Part shown: positions 54,643-64,000 of the stretch, piece after piece
Layout of the letters: each line of letters starts with the position of its first letter
Numbering within the stretch: the stretch's first letter is position 1
Source: Phorcus lineatus
Lineage: Eukaryota; Mollusca; Gastropoda; Trochida; Trochidae
DNA: 64,000 nt
Direction: 5' to 3'
Assembly (NCBI GenBank): GCA_921293015.1
Contig: OV121086.1
Location: 35,401,194 to 35,465,193 of the forward strand
Made by a program: the position numbers and the translations under genes
The notes under the pieces: generated by a model
What the model was told of the DNA's origin: nothing
Seen by the model: only the letters and a program-made list of their open reading frames with translations
Database searches by the model: none

Positions 54643-55704
54643 CTGAAAATAAACATAGATAATGAACAACCAGTTCAAAAATAATTTTTCAATACAACAG
54701 GCTTTAATATTTTAACTCTGTTTTAGTTCATGATCCACACCATATATCACCGTATATATCACCGTATCTCAAAATTTTCCAATCAATCCGTGATTTTCCA
54801 ACACACTCGAAATACAAAATGAAAAAATAAAGAAAAGGTAAAAAATTGTTAATCAAAACGCATTTTTTTTTTTTACATTTCCACACCAATTTTCTGCGAA
54901 ATTACAGAAACGCTATGTTATGACAGATAAACAGCTTTTACTTGCCATATTACTGATGTAATTTCATACTAATTAGATAAAGAAATTCCTAATCCTTATC
55001 GCCAGTACAACTGCACTGAATGAACGAACGTGTACCATATCAAGCGGAAAGATACTAGTTATACAATAGTGGTCCACGGGGTATTGATTGTCCAGCCTTT
55101 TTTGCCAAGGGGGTTTGTTCTAAACCTGCCCTGCATAATTCGGCAGTATCGTGTTTTATTTTGTTACGGGCTTTTTTTTATTCTTAATGGAAAATATGAC
55201 TTCACTAACAAGAAGAATATTCATTGGTTAGTAGATCGTTCTTCAGATTTATCAAATTTAACAAATGACGTTTTACTTCTCAGTATATTTGAATCATGAT
55301 TACTCCACGGCTTCAAAAACCGCGATAAAATGGAAAAAAATACACTTCATTTAAAAATCGTAAGAAATTCATACAATAGAAAGTAAGAATTCAAAGTAAC
55401 GGACATGTATAAACTAATCTTTCCCACTACTCGGAATCCGTTAAAAAGGAATATATAATTATATTTGGAAATCAAATATGTCGTTTGTACTCAAATTAAA
55501 CACAAACTGACTTTTATTTTAAGCACGCAAACGGCTGCAGGTTATTCATTTATGTAACGTATATTCTCGTGAATATCATATATCAAAACGTCGAATGGTT
55601 ATAGGGGTAGTGTTCTTACCTGGAATTGCTAGGTGTCCAAGGGGAACATTGGTGAGACGCTGAGGTAATTCCCCCATCCAGGTAGAGAAAGCAGCGTTCG
55701 ACAT
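53732..55704 (-). CDS. PI-PLC X domain-containing protein, PLCXD-like (2 exons, 331 aa)
   Basis: Exon 1 is 55704-55620 (85 nt) and exon 2 is 54642-53732 (911 nt), joined in phase 1; together 996 nt, 331 aa plus stop. The junction creates AIPGSHNS with the first catalytic histidine at residue 31; the second is in LHGLYGD (H106). Family markers KWSVTQ (about 69-74), GIRYFDLRV (about 85-93) and the later LDMNHFY fit PLCXD1-3. Length matches the family (about 300-330 aa). These proteins carry the X half of the phosphoinositide phospholipase C barrel without the Y half, PH or C2 domains, and mostly lack a signal peptide, as here. The likely role is a cytosolic phosphodiesterase on inositol phospholipids. 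A duplicated polyadenylation region follows. Confidence 0.9.
54643..55619 (-). other. PLCXD-like gene, intron 1
   Basis: 977 bp, phase 1, donor GTAAGA and acceptor tttcag on the minus strand. AT-rich; frames on the plus strand (55030-55299) are not supported. Confidence 0.8.
55620..55704 (-). CDS. PLCXD-like gene, exon 1
   Basis: Starts ATGTCGAACG, encodes MSNAAFSTWMGELPQRLTNV and continues to LAIP plus one base. The W-M..LP...PL..LAIP pattern parallels the exon at 12600-12726, which ends at the same codon and phase. Confidence 0.85.
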
Positions 55705-56844
55705 CTTCCTCACCTGTCCAGGTGGTTAATGCATTTGTTCTACACCTGTCACAAACCACCTGCGAAACACTGCCGATCGTTACACGCGTCCCTCATCTAG
55801 GTAGTCTTAACATTTAATTAACGGACTAATCGGACTAAATCAAAAAGTCGCAAGGATACACCAAGGTACCTAGTATCTTTCTGTTGACACTTCTGTTAAA
55901 TAGTGTGAATCCAATGAACGTCAACGCGGTTATCTCAATACTTTACGGTATCTTGCGTTGTCATACCTCTTACATGACTTCGATGGTTGAAGAACACCTA
56001 AAGATCATGCTATTGACACCTTAACTAATTATCTACCTGAGTTATTCCACTTTATAGGTTGGTCAGTGCCCTTGAGCGTTCATATTGATATGCCCAAACC
56101 CAGGGTATTAACGTAAAAGAGATGACCCTTTGTGACGTCAGGTGATAAATTACCTGGACAAACGATGTAATTAACTAAATCTGAGGACAGTAATTATGAC
56201 CAGGAAGGAACAACACACCTTTCCTAGTGACTTAGGTTATTAAGCTTTGTTTATTGAATTTTGAAAATTAAAGTTTTCTTGAGTTAATGGTGTAAATGAA
56301 AGGGATATTATTTAAAACTTAAGTCACCAAAATAATGTTTGAATAACAACACTGTCACTATAGTGTCGTTATCTGCATAATTAAACTGTTACTTATAAAT
56401 TATATTTTATATTATCTAAATAAAGATATTTCATAGATTATTTATGTGTTTTTTCAAAATTCTCATATGAAAGATTATACTGGTCTCAGAGAAAGTTTGG
56501 ACAACGTTTATAAACAAAACAAATTTTAATCTAATATGTTCTGGGTAGGACAGCATCCACTTTATGAAATGTAACAATAAAACTTCTTAATTAGAGATCA
56601 ACTAACACCTTTGTCGAAAATATATATTCACTTCACCTGGACACAGCATGCACTGATAAAGGTTACATATACTTATGTATCCTTACATTTGCAACACAAA
56701 TCAACATGGATATTGGCCCGGTCGTAATGTCGACACAGGCGGTGAGAAATGAAGCATTTAAATTTGAAGATGTTTTAGATTATTCCCAATTTCCTAAAAT
56801 CCTCCAGTTTTTAAAGTTGCAAAGAATGACACTAGAACTAAGGC
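55705..56844. other. upstream region of the PLCXD gene, nothing else recognised
   Basis: AT-rich. The minus-strand promoter should lie near 55705-55900, but no clear core element is visible. Confidence 0.45.
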
Positions 56845-57150
56845 TATATTCAATATATTTTGCATTGTATCGAATTACATAATGTTTAATGCGACATTAG
56901 GATATCACGCCTAATCATTAAATGCAGCCAATGCATGAAACAGGTGTGCTCCGTCAATGGCTTATCCAGTATATCTGCTCCCTGCAATGGCTCAGGTGTT
57001 TTTTCATGCTTATTACGAAACAGCTTGGATACATATTCCCATGTTATAAACCATTACCGAGAACGGACCGAGTCTTAGATTTGAATAAGGAGTTAGGAAT
57101 TAAATTCTAAATTCAAAGAACTTTTTTTAACTCAGTTTCCTCACTTGGGG

Positions 57151-57200
<50 letters not shown>

Positions 57201-57590
57201 AAAGACAAAAAATGACACAGAGCCAACATTACTCCAACATGTTTCATTGATATCTTCAGGGAGTTTATATATATTATATATATATATATATTGAAAACAA
57301 TATCTGAAACTTAACTAAGCCATCAACTTTCTTAGTGAAGAGCCGAAGGAAGTCTGACATAAAACATTCATAAATTCGAATATAGAATTTAATCGCAAAT
57401 TAGTTTTATTCCTACTCGCTGTTTTTGGTTTGCTTGTTGGTAACAGCAAAGACGACAGAATAAGACACAATATTCAAACTACTTATTATATTTTATTAAA
57501 TTACGCTTTCTAAAAACTCGAAAGTACCTTAAATCGGTGTTATGCCGCAAAACTAAAATATGTATTTTGGATGTCCCTGGAAAACTAACT
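56845..57590 (+). repeat. left copy of the 746/758-bp direct repeat flanking the retrotransposon
   Basis: Base-for-base the same as 61951-62708 wherever I compared them, apart from about 12 bp in the length of the (AT)n run near 57152-57197. It ends exactly where ORF1-side sequence begins. The 62-codon frame it contains is present in both copies and has no known domain. Confidence 0.9.
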
Positions 57591-57611
57591 GTTACAGACT
57601 TGAAGAAGAAA

Positions 57612-58373
57612 ATGACCAGTGTAGAAAAACAGGTGAAGATAGTTCAACAGAGCAAAACAGTAGTTGCGTACAACAAGAGCTCGGAGCAAGTGTTGGATAT
57701 CACACACCAATCTGGTTCAGACAATACTCCACCAAAGTCCGGAGACGACACCAATCAGACTGACCAGTCTACTGAATCAACAAACAGACCTGACCGACAT
57801 CAACCATCAGAAACGAACGACACTGATAACAGGCAGACAGGAATAGAAGAACCAGCCCTGACTAAACAACCAAATGTACGCCCGCTGTCGTACAGTCAGT
57901 GTGTACAGAAACAGAAGGATAGGAGTTCAACAACAGACAGTGGCAACAACACAGCAATCCTCCATTGTCCAGAATTGTTAAACGAATATAGCAAAATAGA
58001 AACCCATGTAGGCAAGGACTACTGTGCTGCGACGAGAGAGACTAAAGTGAACTTCCGGGCCGCTCCTCCAAGATTGAAAACAGCGAGGTTCTACCTAGGA
58101 GGCATACACAAAGACAATACCCAAGATTGTATAAGAAAATATTTTGAATCAAACGGAGTCACTGTCACATTCATCCGATTTTTCAATCACCCTGAAAAAA
58201 GGACAGCCTCAGCCCAAGTAAATGTCTTATTAAAAGACAAAGATAGACTTGAAAACAGAAACTTTTGGCCAGAAAATATTATAGTCAAACCTTGGTTATC
58301 CCGGGAACAGTTCTGGAAATCCATAAGAGAGAGGCAGAACAAATCAGACCAAGAGGGACTCACACGAACATAA
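57612..58373 (+). CDS. LINE ORF1 protein (RNA-binding, RRM-like), likely N-truncated
   Basis: From the first internal ATG (57612) 253 codons run to TAA at 58371-58373. The frame is open upstream through the junction into the flanking repeat, but that part is host sequence. It starts with a short coiled-coil-like segment (KQVKIVQQSK), then a polar Ser/Thr/Gln-rich stretch (about 30-120), then an RRM-like fold (ARFYLGGIHKDNT ... RTASAQVNVLL, about residues 155-225). LINE ORF1 proteins coat the element's RNA and act as chaperones. The ORF1 N-terminus of an intact relative is probably longer. The stop overlaps the ORF2 start. Confidence 0.75.
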   Translation: MTSVEKQVKIVQQSKTVVAYNKSSEQVLDITHQSGSDNTPPKSGDDTNQTDQSTESTNRPDRHQPSETNDTDNRQTGIEEPALTKQPNVRPLSYSQCVQKQKDRSSTTDSGNNTAILHCPELLNEYSKIETHVGKDYCAATRETKVNFRAAPPRLKTARFYLGGIHKDNTQDCIRKYFESNGVTVTFIRFFNHPEKRTASAQVNVLLKDKDRLENRNFWPENIIVKPWLSREQFWKSIRERQNKSDQEGLTRT

Positions 58374-61300
58374 TGGCTGATGCAGTAGATCTAACCCTAA
58401 TGTGTTGGAACGCTAGGGGAATCATGAGCAGCGTCCCATACCTAAACTCATGTCTTCATGATGACAATATAGACATTTGTGCAATTGCTGATCACCAACT
58501 GCGTGAATATAACTTATGTTTCATGGACTCATTGAATGCGGACTACTTCTGCATTGCCAATCCTGCACCAGAACCTCAGTATCAATCGAACAGATCCTTC
58601 ACCAGCGGGGGAACAGCCATACTTTGCAAACGGAACCTCAGGAAGAGCCTCAATGAGATTACTACTGACAACCACAGAATATCGGGTGTGGATTTATCAA
58701 CATCAAACAATCAAATAATATTCATCTTCTCGGTGTACCTACCACCGTCAAACAAGTCCGATGACCTCTTCAACGAGTATGTGACTATGTTAAAAACAAT
58801 CTATGATGCATACTCACCACGGGGATCAATCATTATGCTAGGTGACTTTAATGCTGCAATCAGTGGACCGAGACATTCATTAATCAAGGAAAGCACCAGG
58901 GAAAGACAACTTATCAGATGTACATCAAACCTGCACCTCAAGCCAGTGAACATGGAACTATTCTGCAGTGGCCCTGTATTCACATTCCAGGCATATGGTG
59001 GCGGCCCACAAGGGGCACTAGATCACATCCTGATCCCTGAGGAATTATTGAAACTGGTAACAGAGGCAAAAGTACGGGAAGACAACCCATTCAACGTATC
59101 CGACCACCATCCTGTAATTTGCTCACTTAGAATCCCTACACCACCACAAGCTGATGATCAACAAATATACAAGAAGTTTGCCTGGGCTAAAGCCTTAGAT
59201 GATGGAACAATCCTCGACTATACTTACTCTGTCTCAAACTCTCTATGGCAAACTAACTTGCAACTCAACTCATCTTGTGAGGAGATCGAGGACCTGTACA
59301 GAACTATTGTTGAAAATCTGCTCCAGTCCAGTGAAATGTTTATCCAGAAAACTCACTTCAAGAAATTCCTGAAACCTTACTGGAAGGGCGCCGTGGAAGC
59401 AAATCACAATAAAATGATGAAGAGAAGAATTGACTGGATTGATGCAGGTAAACCTCGGGGCATGGAGTTTGAGAGCTTCAGGCTATACAAAGGAGCAAAG
59501 GATGAATTCAGAAATACTCTTAGAAATGAAGCAGCCAATTATGAAAGGGACTACTTCAAAGACATTGACACGGCTGGGAATATCGATCAAAAACGCTTCT
59601 GGTCGATGTTAACTAAAGGGAATAAGAATAAGAACATTTCATGCCTTGAAGTAGACGGTACAAGTCTACGGGAGCCTCATACCATATGCAATGCAATGGC
59701 CGACCACATGAAAAAAGTATATAAGGATCAAGGAGAAGGTCATTTTAATAACAAATTCAAAGACAAAATAGAAGCTGAAATAGAAGCATTGAGAAAGAGA
59801 CTGCAGAGGATTGACCACAATATAGAAGACATTGAGACAAGCGAGGAGGAAATAAAATCTCTCTGTAAGAGCCTTAAGTCCAACAAAGCTGCCGGAATGG
59901 ATGGGATATCTCACGAACATCTGAAATATGGAGGTGACCATCTGTGTCGATGTCTTGCAGCTCTATTCAACGCCATATTAAAATCTGGATATATCCCAAA
60001 TGATTGGTCAAAGGGACTCGTTATACCAATTTTCAAAGGTGGAAAGAAATCAAAAGTCCTTGCTGATTCATATCGAGGAGTAACACTGCTGCCTGCTATC
60101 TTTAAACTCTTTGAGTCAGTTCTGTGCAAAAGGATTCCTGAATTTACAGAGTCAGCAACATTCCCAAGCAATCAGCAATATGGGTTCCAGAAAGGCTTAT
60201 CGTCCTGCCACACCAGCTTTGTCATCCAGGAAACCGTCCACCACTACCTTGAAAGATCCGATGCGATAAATATATGCTTCCTTGATAGCTCCAAGGCATT
60301 TGACACTGTATGGCATTCAGGGCTGTTATATAAGCTACATCAGCTTGGCATTCACAGTGCCTTATGGAAAGTGATTGACAGCATGTACAAATCAATGAGG
60401 AGTTGTGTAGCTACAAACAACGAGACGTCACAATGGTTCAGACTATACAGAGGAGTGAGGCAAGGCAGTGTGATGTCGGCCAAGCTGTACCTGCTATATA
60501 TAGACGAGCTACTCCGAAGCCTGGACAAGAGCAAGAAAGGAGCTATGGTTATGGATCTGCACATTACGTCACCTACACAAGCAGACGACATCGCCTTGTT
60601 AAGCCCAGTCAAAGCCAACCTGCAACAGATGGTTAACATATGCCAAGAATACAGCTCTCTCTGGAGGTTCACCTTCTCCCCAACTAAATCCCAGTTCATG
60701 CGGTTTGGCAAGAAAGAAAAAGCAACACCCGAGATAAAGCTCTACCACAGCGTAGTGCCCGAAGTTACTGAAGTAAAACATGTTGGAATCATACTGGATG
60801 CACATTTTAACTCCTGGGACCGAACTCTAGACAGCTGCTCCAAACTCAAATCTTCAGTTATGGCTCTTGTCAAGTCGGGGTGTCATGCAAAAGGCCTAAG
60901 TCCCCTTACATCATCAAAACTAATACGTTCAGTTTGCATCCCAAAAGCTATATTCGGATGCGAGCTGTGGAATATGATCACAAGTCCTGAAATCCTTGCA
61001 CTTGAAAGAGCTCAGCGTTTCGCACTAAAGATGGTCCAAGGGTTACCTCGGCACACAAGAACAGATATTTGCAGCGCACTCCTAGGATGGTCATCACTGG
61101 AATCCTACATCGATGAGAAGAAACTGCTGTTCTTCGGCCAACTATGCAACAACAAGAATCATCTTCTGCCACGTCAACTGATGAGAACAAGACTCCACCT
61201 GTACAGACAGCAGTGCTCAGCATCCAGTGCAGGGTTTATTCCAGACCTATGCAGACTCCTAAACAAGTACTCCCTGGTAGAATATCTTGAGATGTACATC

Positions 61301-61843
61301 AGCAGTGCCACCTTCATAAAGCAACCTACTTGGAAAAGAATGGTCAAAAAGGCAGTTGCCCAAAAAGAAGTTGAGAGGTGGAAAGCCAGAATAGCATCCG
61401 ACCCAGACCTGCAGCACTTCCAGGATATCCACTCCACACTGCGTCCACATACAGCGTGGGTGATAGCGAGAGACAACCCCGACCTGAAGACAGCAGCAGC
61501 AGCCCTCGTCAAGAAGTGTGGGTCCTGGAGACCTGGGAGAGACACTGGTGTATGCAGCAAGTGTGACTGTGTATGCGCTGATCTAGTGACTCACGTCGTA
61601 TGTCAGTGTGAGATGACGTGTAGCATGCGTGACAATCTATGGTGTGAAATCAGCTGTGTTGGGCCAATTGAACTGAGTGTTAAGCTCCACGAGAAACAGG
61701 ACGTAGACATTGTAACCTGCCTGTTGTCCTGCCTACCCCCACTCCAAACAGACCGAGAGACGCGTGTACAATTTGCAAAGACTGTGATAAAACATCTCCA
61801 TAATCTTATAACTATCTCCAATCAAAGTAATCTTAATAACTAA
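58373..61843 (+). CDS. LINE ORF2: endonuclease-reverse transcriptase, 1156 aa
   Basis: The ATG at 58373 shares its A with the ORF1 stop (TAATG). The frame is open for a further 36 codons upstream, but this start fits the NARGI endonuclease beginning. Endonuclease about 1-250: N13, D40 where family members usually have Glu, YLPP, GDFNA (about 157) and SDHHPV (about 242). Reverse transcriptase about 480-770: AGMDGIS, VIPIFKGG, SYRGVTLLP, FLDSSKAFD (motif A), GVRQGSVMS and QADDIALL with the catalytic Asp pair (about 735). C-terminal CSKC...TH..C motif near 1060. It nicks target DNA and copies the RNA in place (target-primed reverse transcription). No stop or frameshift seen. Confidence 0.95.
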   Translation: MADAVDLTLMCWNARGIMSSVPYLNSCLHDDNIDICAIADHQLREYNLCFMDSLNADYFCIANPAPEPQYQSNRSFTSGGTAILCKRNLRKSLNEITTDNHRISGVDLSTSNNQIIFIFSVYLPPSNKSDDLFNEYVTMLKTIYDAYSPRGSIIMLGDFNAAISGPRHSLIKESTRERQLIRCTSNLHLKPVNMELFCSGPVFTFQAYGGGPQGALDHILIPEELLKLVTEAKVREDNPFNVSDHHPVICSLRIPTPPQADDQQIYKKFAWAKALDDGTILDYTYSVSNSLWQTNLQLNSSCEEIEDLYRTIVENLLQSSEMFIQKTHFKKFLKPYWKGAVEANHNKMMKRRIDWIDAGKPRGMEFESFRLYKGAKDEFRNTLRNEAANYERDYFKDIDTAGNIDQKRFWSMLTKGNKNKNISCLEVDGTSLREPHTICNAMADHMKKVYKDQGEGHFNNKFKDKIEAEIEALRKRLQRIDHNIEDIETSEEEIKSLCKSLKSNKAAGMDGISHEHLKYGGDHLCRCLAALFNAILKSGYIPNDWSKGLVIPIFKGGKKSKVLADSYRGVTLLPAIFKLFESVLCKRIPEFTESATFPSNQQYGFQKGLSSCHTSFVIQETVHHYLERSDAINICFLDSSKAFDTVWHSGLLYKLHQLGIHSALWKVIDSMYKSMRSCVATNNETSQWFRLYRGVRQGSVMSAKLYLLYIDELLRSLDKSKKGAMVMDLHITSPTQADDIALLSPVKANLQQMVNICQEYSSLWRFTFSPTKSQFMRFGKKEKATPEIKLYHSVVPEVTEVKHVGIILDAHFNSWDRTLDSCSKLKSSVMALVKSGCHAKGLSPLTSSKLIRSVCIPKAIFGCELWNMITSPEILALERAQRFALKMVQGLPRHTRTDICSALLGWSSLESYIDEKKLLFFGQLCNNKNHLLPRQLMRTRLHLYRQQCSASSAGFIPDLCRLLNKYSLVEYLEMYISSATFIKQPTWKRMVKKAVAQKEVERWKARIASDPDLQHFQDIHSTLRPHTAWVIARDNPDLKTAAAALVKKCGSWRPGRDTGVCSKCDCVCADLVTHVVCQCEMTCSMRDNLWCEISCVGPIELSVKLHEKQDVDIVTCLLSCLPPLQTDRETRVQFAKTVIKHLHNLITISNQSNLNN

Positions 61844-61950
61844 TCAATGCATAATGCATGTCTTTTTACATTGTATATTGTATAAATCAACTCTGTCATA
61901 ACTTATTCTGTACAAACTCTCCTATGGAGGAATAAAAGCATATATATATA
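61844..61950 (+). other. LINE 3' region with AATAAA and TA tail
   Basis: About 107 bases after the ORF2 stop. A small stem TCCTA/GGAGGA-type element precedes aataaaagca, and the element ends in a TA run instead of a poly(A). The adjoining flank starts tatattc, so tail and target share TA microhomology. Confidence 0.75.
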
Positions 61951-62256
61951 TATATTCAATATATTTTGCATTGTATCGAATTACATAATGTTTAATGCGA
62001 CATTAGGATATCACGCCTAATCATTAAATGCAGCCAATGCATGAAACAGGTGTGCTCCGTCAATGGCTTATCCAGTATATCTGCTCCCTGCAATGGCTCA
62101 GGTGTTTTTTCATGCTTATTACGAAACAGCTTGGATACATATTCCCATGTTATAAACCATTACCGAGAACGGACCGAGTCTTAGATTTGAATAAGGAGTT
62201 AGGAATTAAATTCTAAATTCAAAGAACTTTTTTTAACTCAGTTTCCTCACTTGGGG

Positions 62257-62318
<62 letters not shown>

Positions 62319-62708
62319 AAAGACAAAAAATGACACAGAGCCAACATTACTCCAACATGTTTCATTGATATCTTCAGGGAGTTTATATATATTATATATA
62401 TATATATATTGAAAACAATATCTGAAACTTAACTAAGCCATCAACTTTCTTAGTGAAGAGCCGAAGGAAGTCTGACATAAAACATTCATAAATTCGAATA
62501 TAGAATTTAATCGCAAATTAGTTTTATTCCTACTCGCTGTTTTTGGTTTGCTTGTTGGTAACAGCAAAGACGACAGAATAAGACACAATATTCAAACTAC
62601 TTATTATATTTTATTAAATTACGCTTTCTAAAAACTCGAAAGTACCTTAAATCGGTGTTATGCCGCAAAACTAAAATATGTATTTTGGATGTCCCTGGAA
62701 AACTAACT
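61951..62708 (+). repeat. right copy of the 746/758-bp direct repeat
   Basis: Second copy of 56845-57590. It starts at the LINE tail and ends at CTAACT, beyond which the sequence (tataatatac) is unique. Removing the LINE and one copy restores a continuous empty site. Confidence 0.9.
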
Positions 62709-64000
62709 TATAATATACTTTGTGGGTAAGTTCCTCAATATGGTAAATAGTTATATACATGAAAGCACAATGTGGAGATGATTGATAAATGATAGGTAAA
62801 GAGTGTTGATTGAATAACACCAGTTCTATCGTTTTCAACAGAACAATGGTGCCAGTTTCGGAGTGGTAAAGATTAATAAAAATGTTCTGCAAATGATTGA
62901 ATTTTATCAGATCTTCTTCACGCGACTAAAACTATTGCTGTCGCTGTTCTTAAGGGGGCAATGTCATTTTAGATAGATAAAGTTATCTCACGAAAATGGA
63001 AATACATGTTTCCAATTCCAAGACAATGTTTTATTTTTTTAAAGCAGTTTTATACCGAACTTAGCATGATCGGTTAAGCTATGCGAAACCATTTCGCTAA
63101 CTCAATAATTTAAAGGTGTTCACGCGAAAATTGTCGCTAGTCATTTTAGTTTGATATTTGATTTATTTCTATCGGATTGAGTAATGAGATATTTCACCAT
63201 CTGAAAAAAATACAATTGGCATAAACAAATGTTTTTTGTGTGGGAAAATTTAAAAAATAAATTTTTCAAAACAAGTGCTAGTGTCCCTTTAACCAAAACT
63301 CATCGTATATTCCAGTTGGCCGATTCAAAGTATCTCCATCAGATATTTGGTAACTATTCAAAGGTCAAAGGAGTCCCCAAGTAATGCAAGTCACTGCTTT
63401 TTTAGGCTACATTCAAATTCATGGTGGTTTTCTTTAGTTTCAATGAATGCAAATTTATTGATGTCTCTTCTGTATATTGAGACGGCTGAATGTGTAACCT
63501 TTTTCCTTATTTTATTACTTTTTTGTTGTTTCTTTAGTGGTAACCTCGGGTGTTGAGAAGGATTAGAAATTCTATTAACTTCAACGACAATTCGTAGTTT
63601 ACGGAGGGGATATTTTTTCAAATTTAAATCTGTCAAATGACATCTTGCCAGAAGGCTGTGGTACGAAGCACCAAGATGTGATAACTAATTACAATATCTT
63701 GACTGATTATTATTCAGGTATGTTATTGCTAATGATCAAAATATGAAAAGGGTAAATTCAGAAGGTAAATAATCCATTACGTCAATGCAATTACCCAGGT
63801 CAAGCTTATGTATCTAAGAAAATCACCTATCTGAAACAGGTTGTTACTTTTCCTACATTCGTGTAAAATCATTCATGACTTCATTATCTATTGTAAAATT
63901 CGAAACTTTAGGAACAGACAAGAAAATAAACAATACTTATATTTTCGCTATTGATACGAACATTAGAGATGGCATGCTAATATAACGTACAATAAATCAT
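62709..64000. other. intergenic, nothing recognised
   Basis: AT-rich to the window edge. Frames near 62671-62892 and 63347-63636 show no domain, splice support or similarity to anything I recognise. Confidence 0.5.

Larger units (their letters stand above)
57591..61950 (+). mobile_element. non-LTR retrotransposon (LINE), about 4.36 kb, coding intact, probably 5'-truncated
   Basis: Contains ORF1 (RRM-like) and ORF2 (apurinic-type endonuclease, reverse transcriptase, C-terminal Cys/His motif), then a short 3' region with AATAAA and a TA-dinucleotide tail. The 5' junction lies in an open frame that continues into the flank, which suggests that the start of ORF1 is missing. No LTRs: the flanks lack TG..CA ends and are best read as target duplications. 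ORF2 is uninterrupted, so the copy is young. I cannot assign the clade with confidence (the QADD reverse transcriptase box and Cys/His tail are noted). Confidence 0.9.

Noticed and set aside
56922..57110. 62-codon frame present identically at 62028-62216
   Set aside because: Identity comes from the recent DNA duplication. There is no domain, and an ATG-to-stop frame of this size is expected by chance.
57537..57611. Longer ORF1 start upstream of 57612
   Set aside because: The frame is open, but everything before 57591 is the host flanking repeat, also found at 61951-62708 without ORF1, and no ATG occurs in the interval.
56845..62708. LTR retrotransposon with 750-bp LTRs
   Set aside because: No TG..CA ends, primer-binding site, gag, protease or integrase. 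The coding region is a LINE with an apurinic-type endonuclease, and the borders fit a target duplication.
62709..64000. Additional gene at the right edge
   Set aside because: Only short frames without domains or splice signals.

Overview
This window is animal nuclear DNA: AT-rich, sparse in genes, with small exons carrying GT..AG introns and dense in transposon debris. I think a bivalve or other mollusc is most likely, because the tandem-repeat elements near 25.4-27.2 kb and 39.2 kb resemble repeats I associate with bivalve genomes. That is recollection, not a search. No bacterial or viral gene organisation is present.

The main gene is on the + strand, 19293-51524. I assembled 20 coding exons by hand; all phases fit and the total is 3657 nt (1218 aa plus stop). 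It encodes a secreted modular protein: signal peptide, MAM-MAM, five EGF repeats, MAM-MAM, eight EGF repeats and a truncated EGF stub, with no membrane anchor. All four MAM domains are cut by introns at matching places (middle exon always 254 nt), so MAM-MAM-EGF(n) looks like a duplicated module. The stop codon overlaps an AATAAA signal.

On either side lie minus-strand genes of the PI-PLC X-domain (PLCXD) type. The right one (53732-55704) is complete in two exons, 331 aa, with both catalytic histidines. The left one is visible only as a first exon (12600-12726) ending at the same codon position and phase; the rest was not found and may lie left of the window.

The other main coding unit is a non-LTR retrotransposon (about 57591-61950) with ORF1 and ORF2 overlapping as TAATG. 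ORF2 carries an endonuclease, a reverse transcriptase and a C-terminal Cys/His motif. The element sits between near-identical 746/758-bp direct repeats, best read as an exceptionally long target-site duplication.

The rest is mobile-element debris. There is a 795-bp near-perfect foldback with an 8-bp target duplication in intron 1. Three unrelated-sequence elements share a Helentron-like layout (terminal inverted repeat or hairpin, usually a GTCC-type microsatellite, tandem core, 3' stem-loop). Several MITE families occur, some in repeated copies. Intron 17 holds a 24-copy 32-bp minisatellite that appears to have grown from the exon 17 splice-donor sequence.
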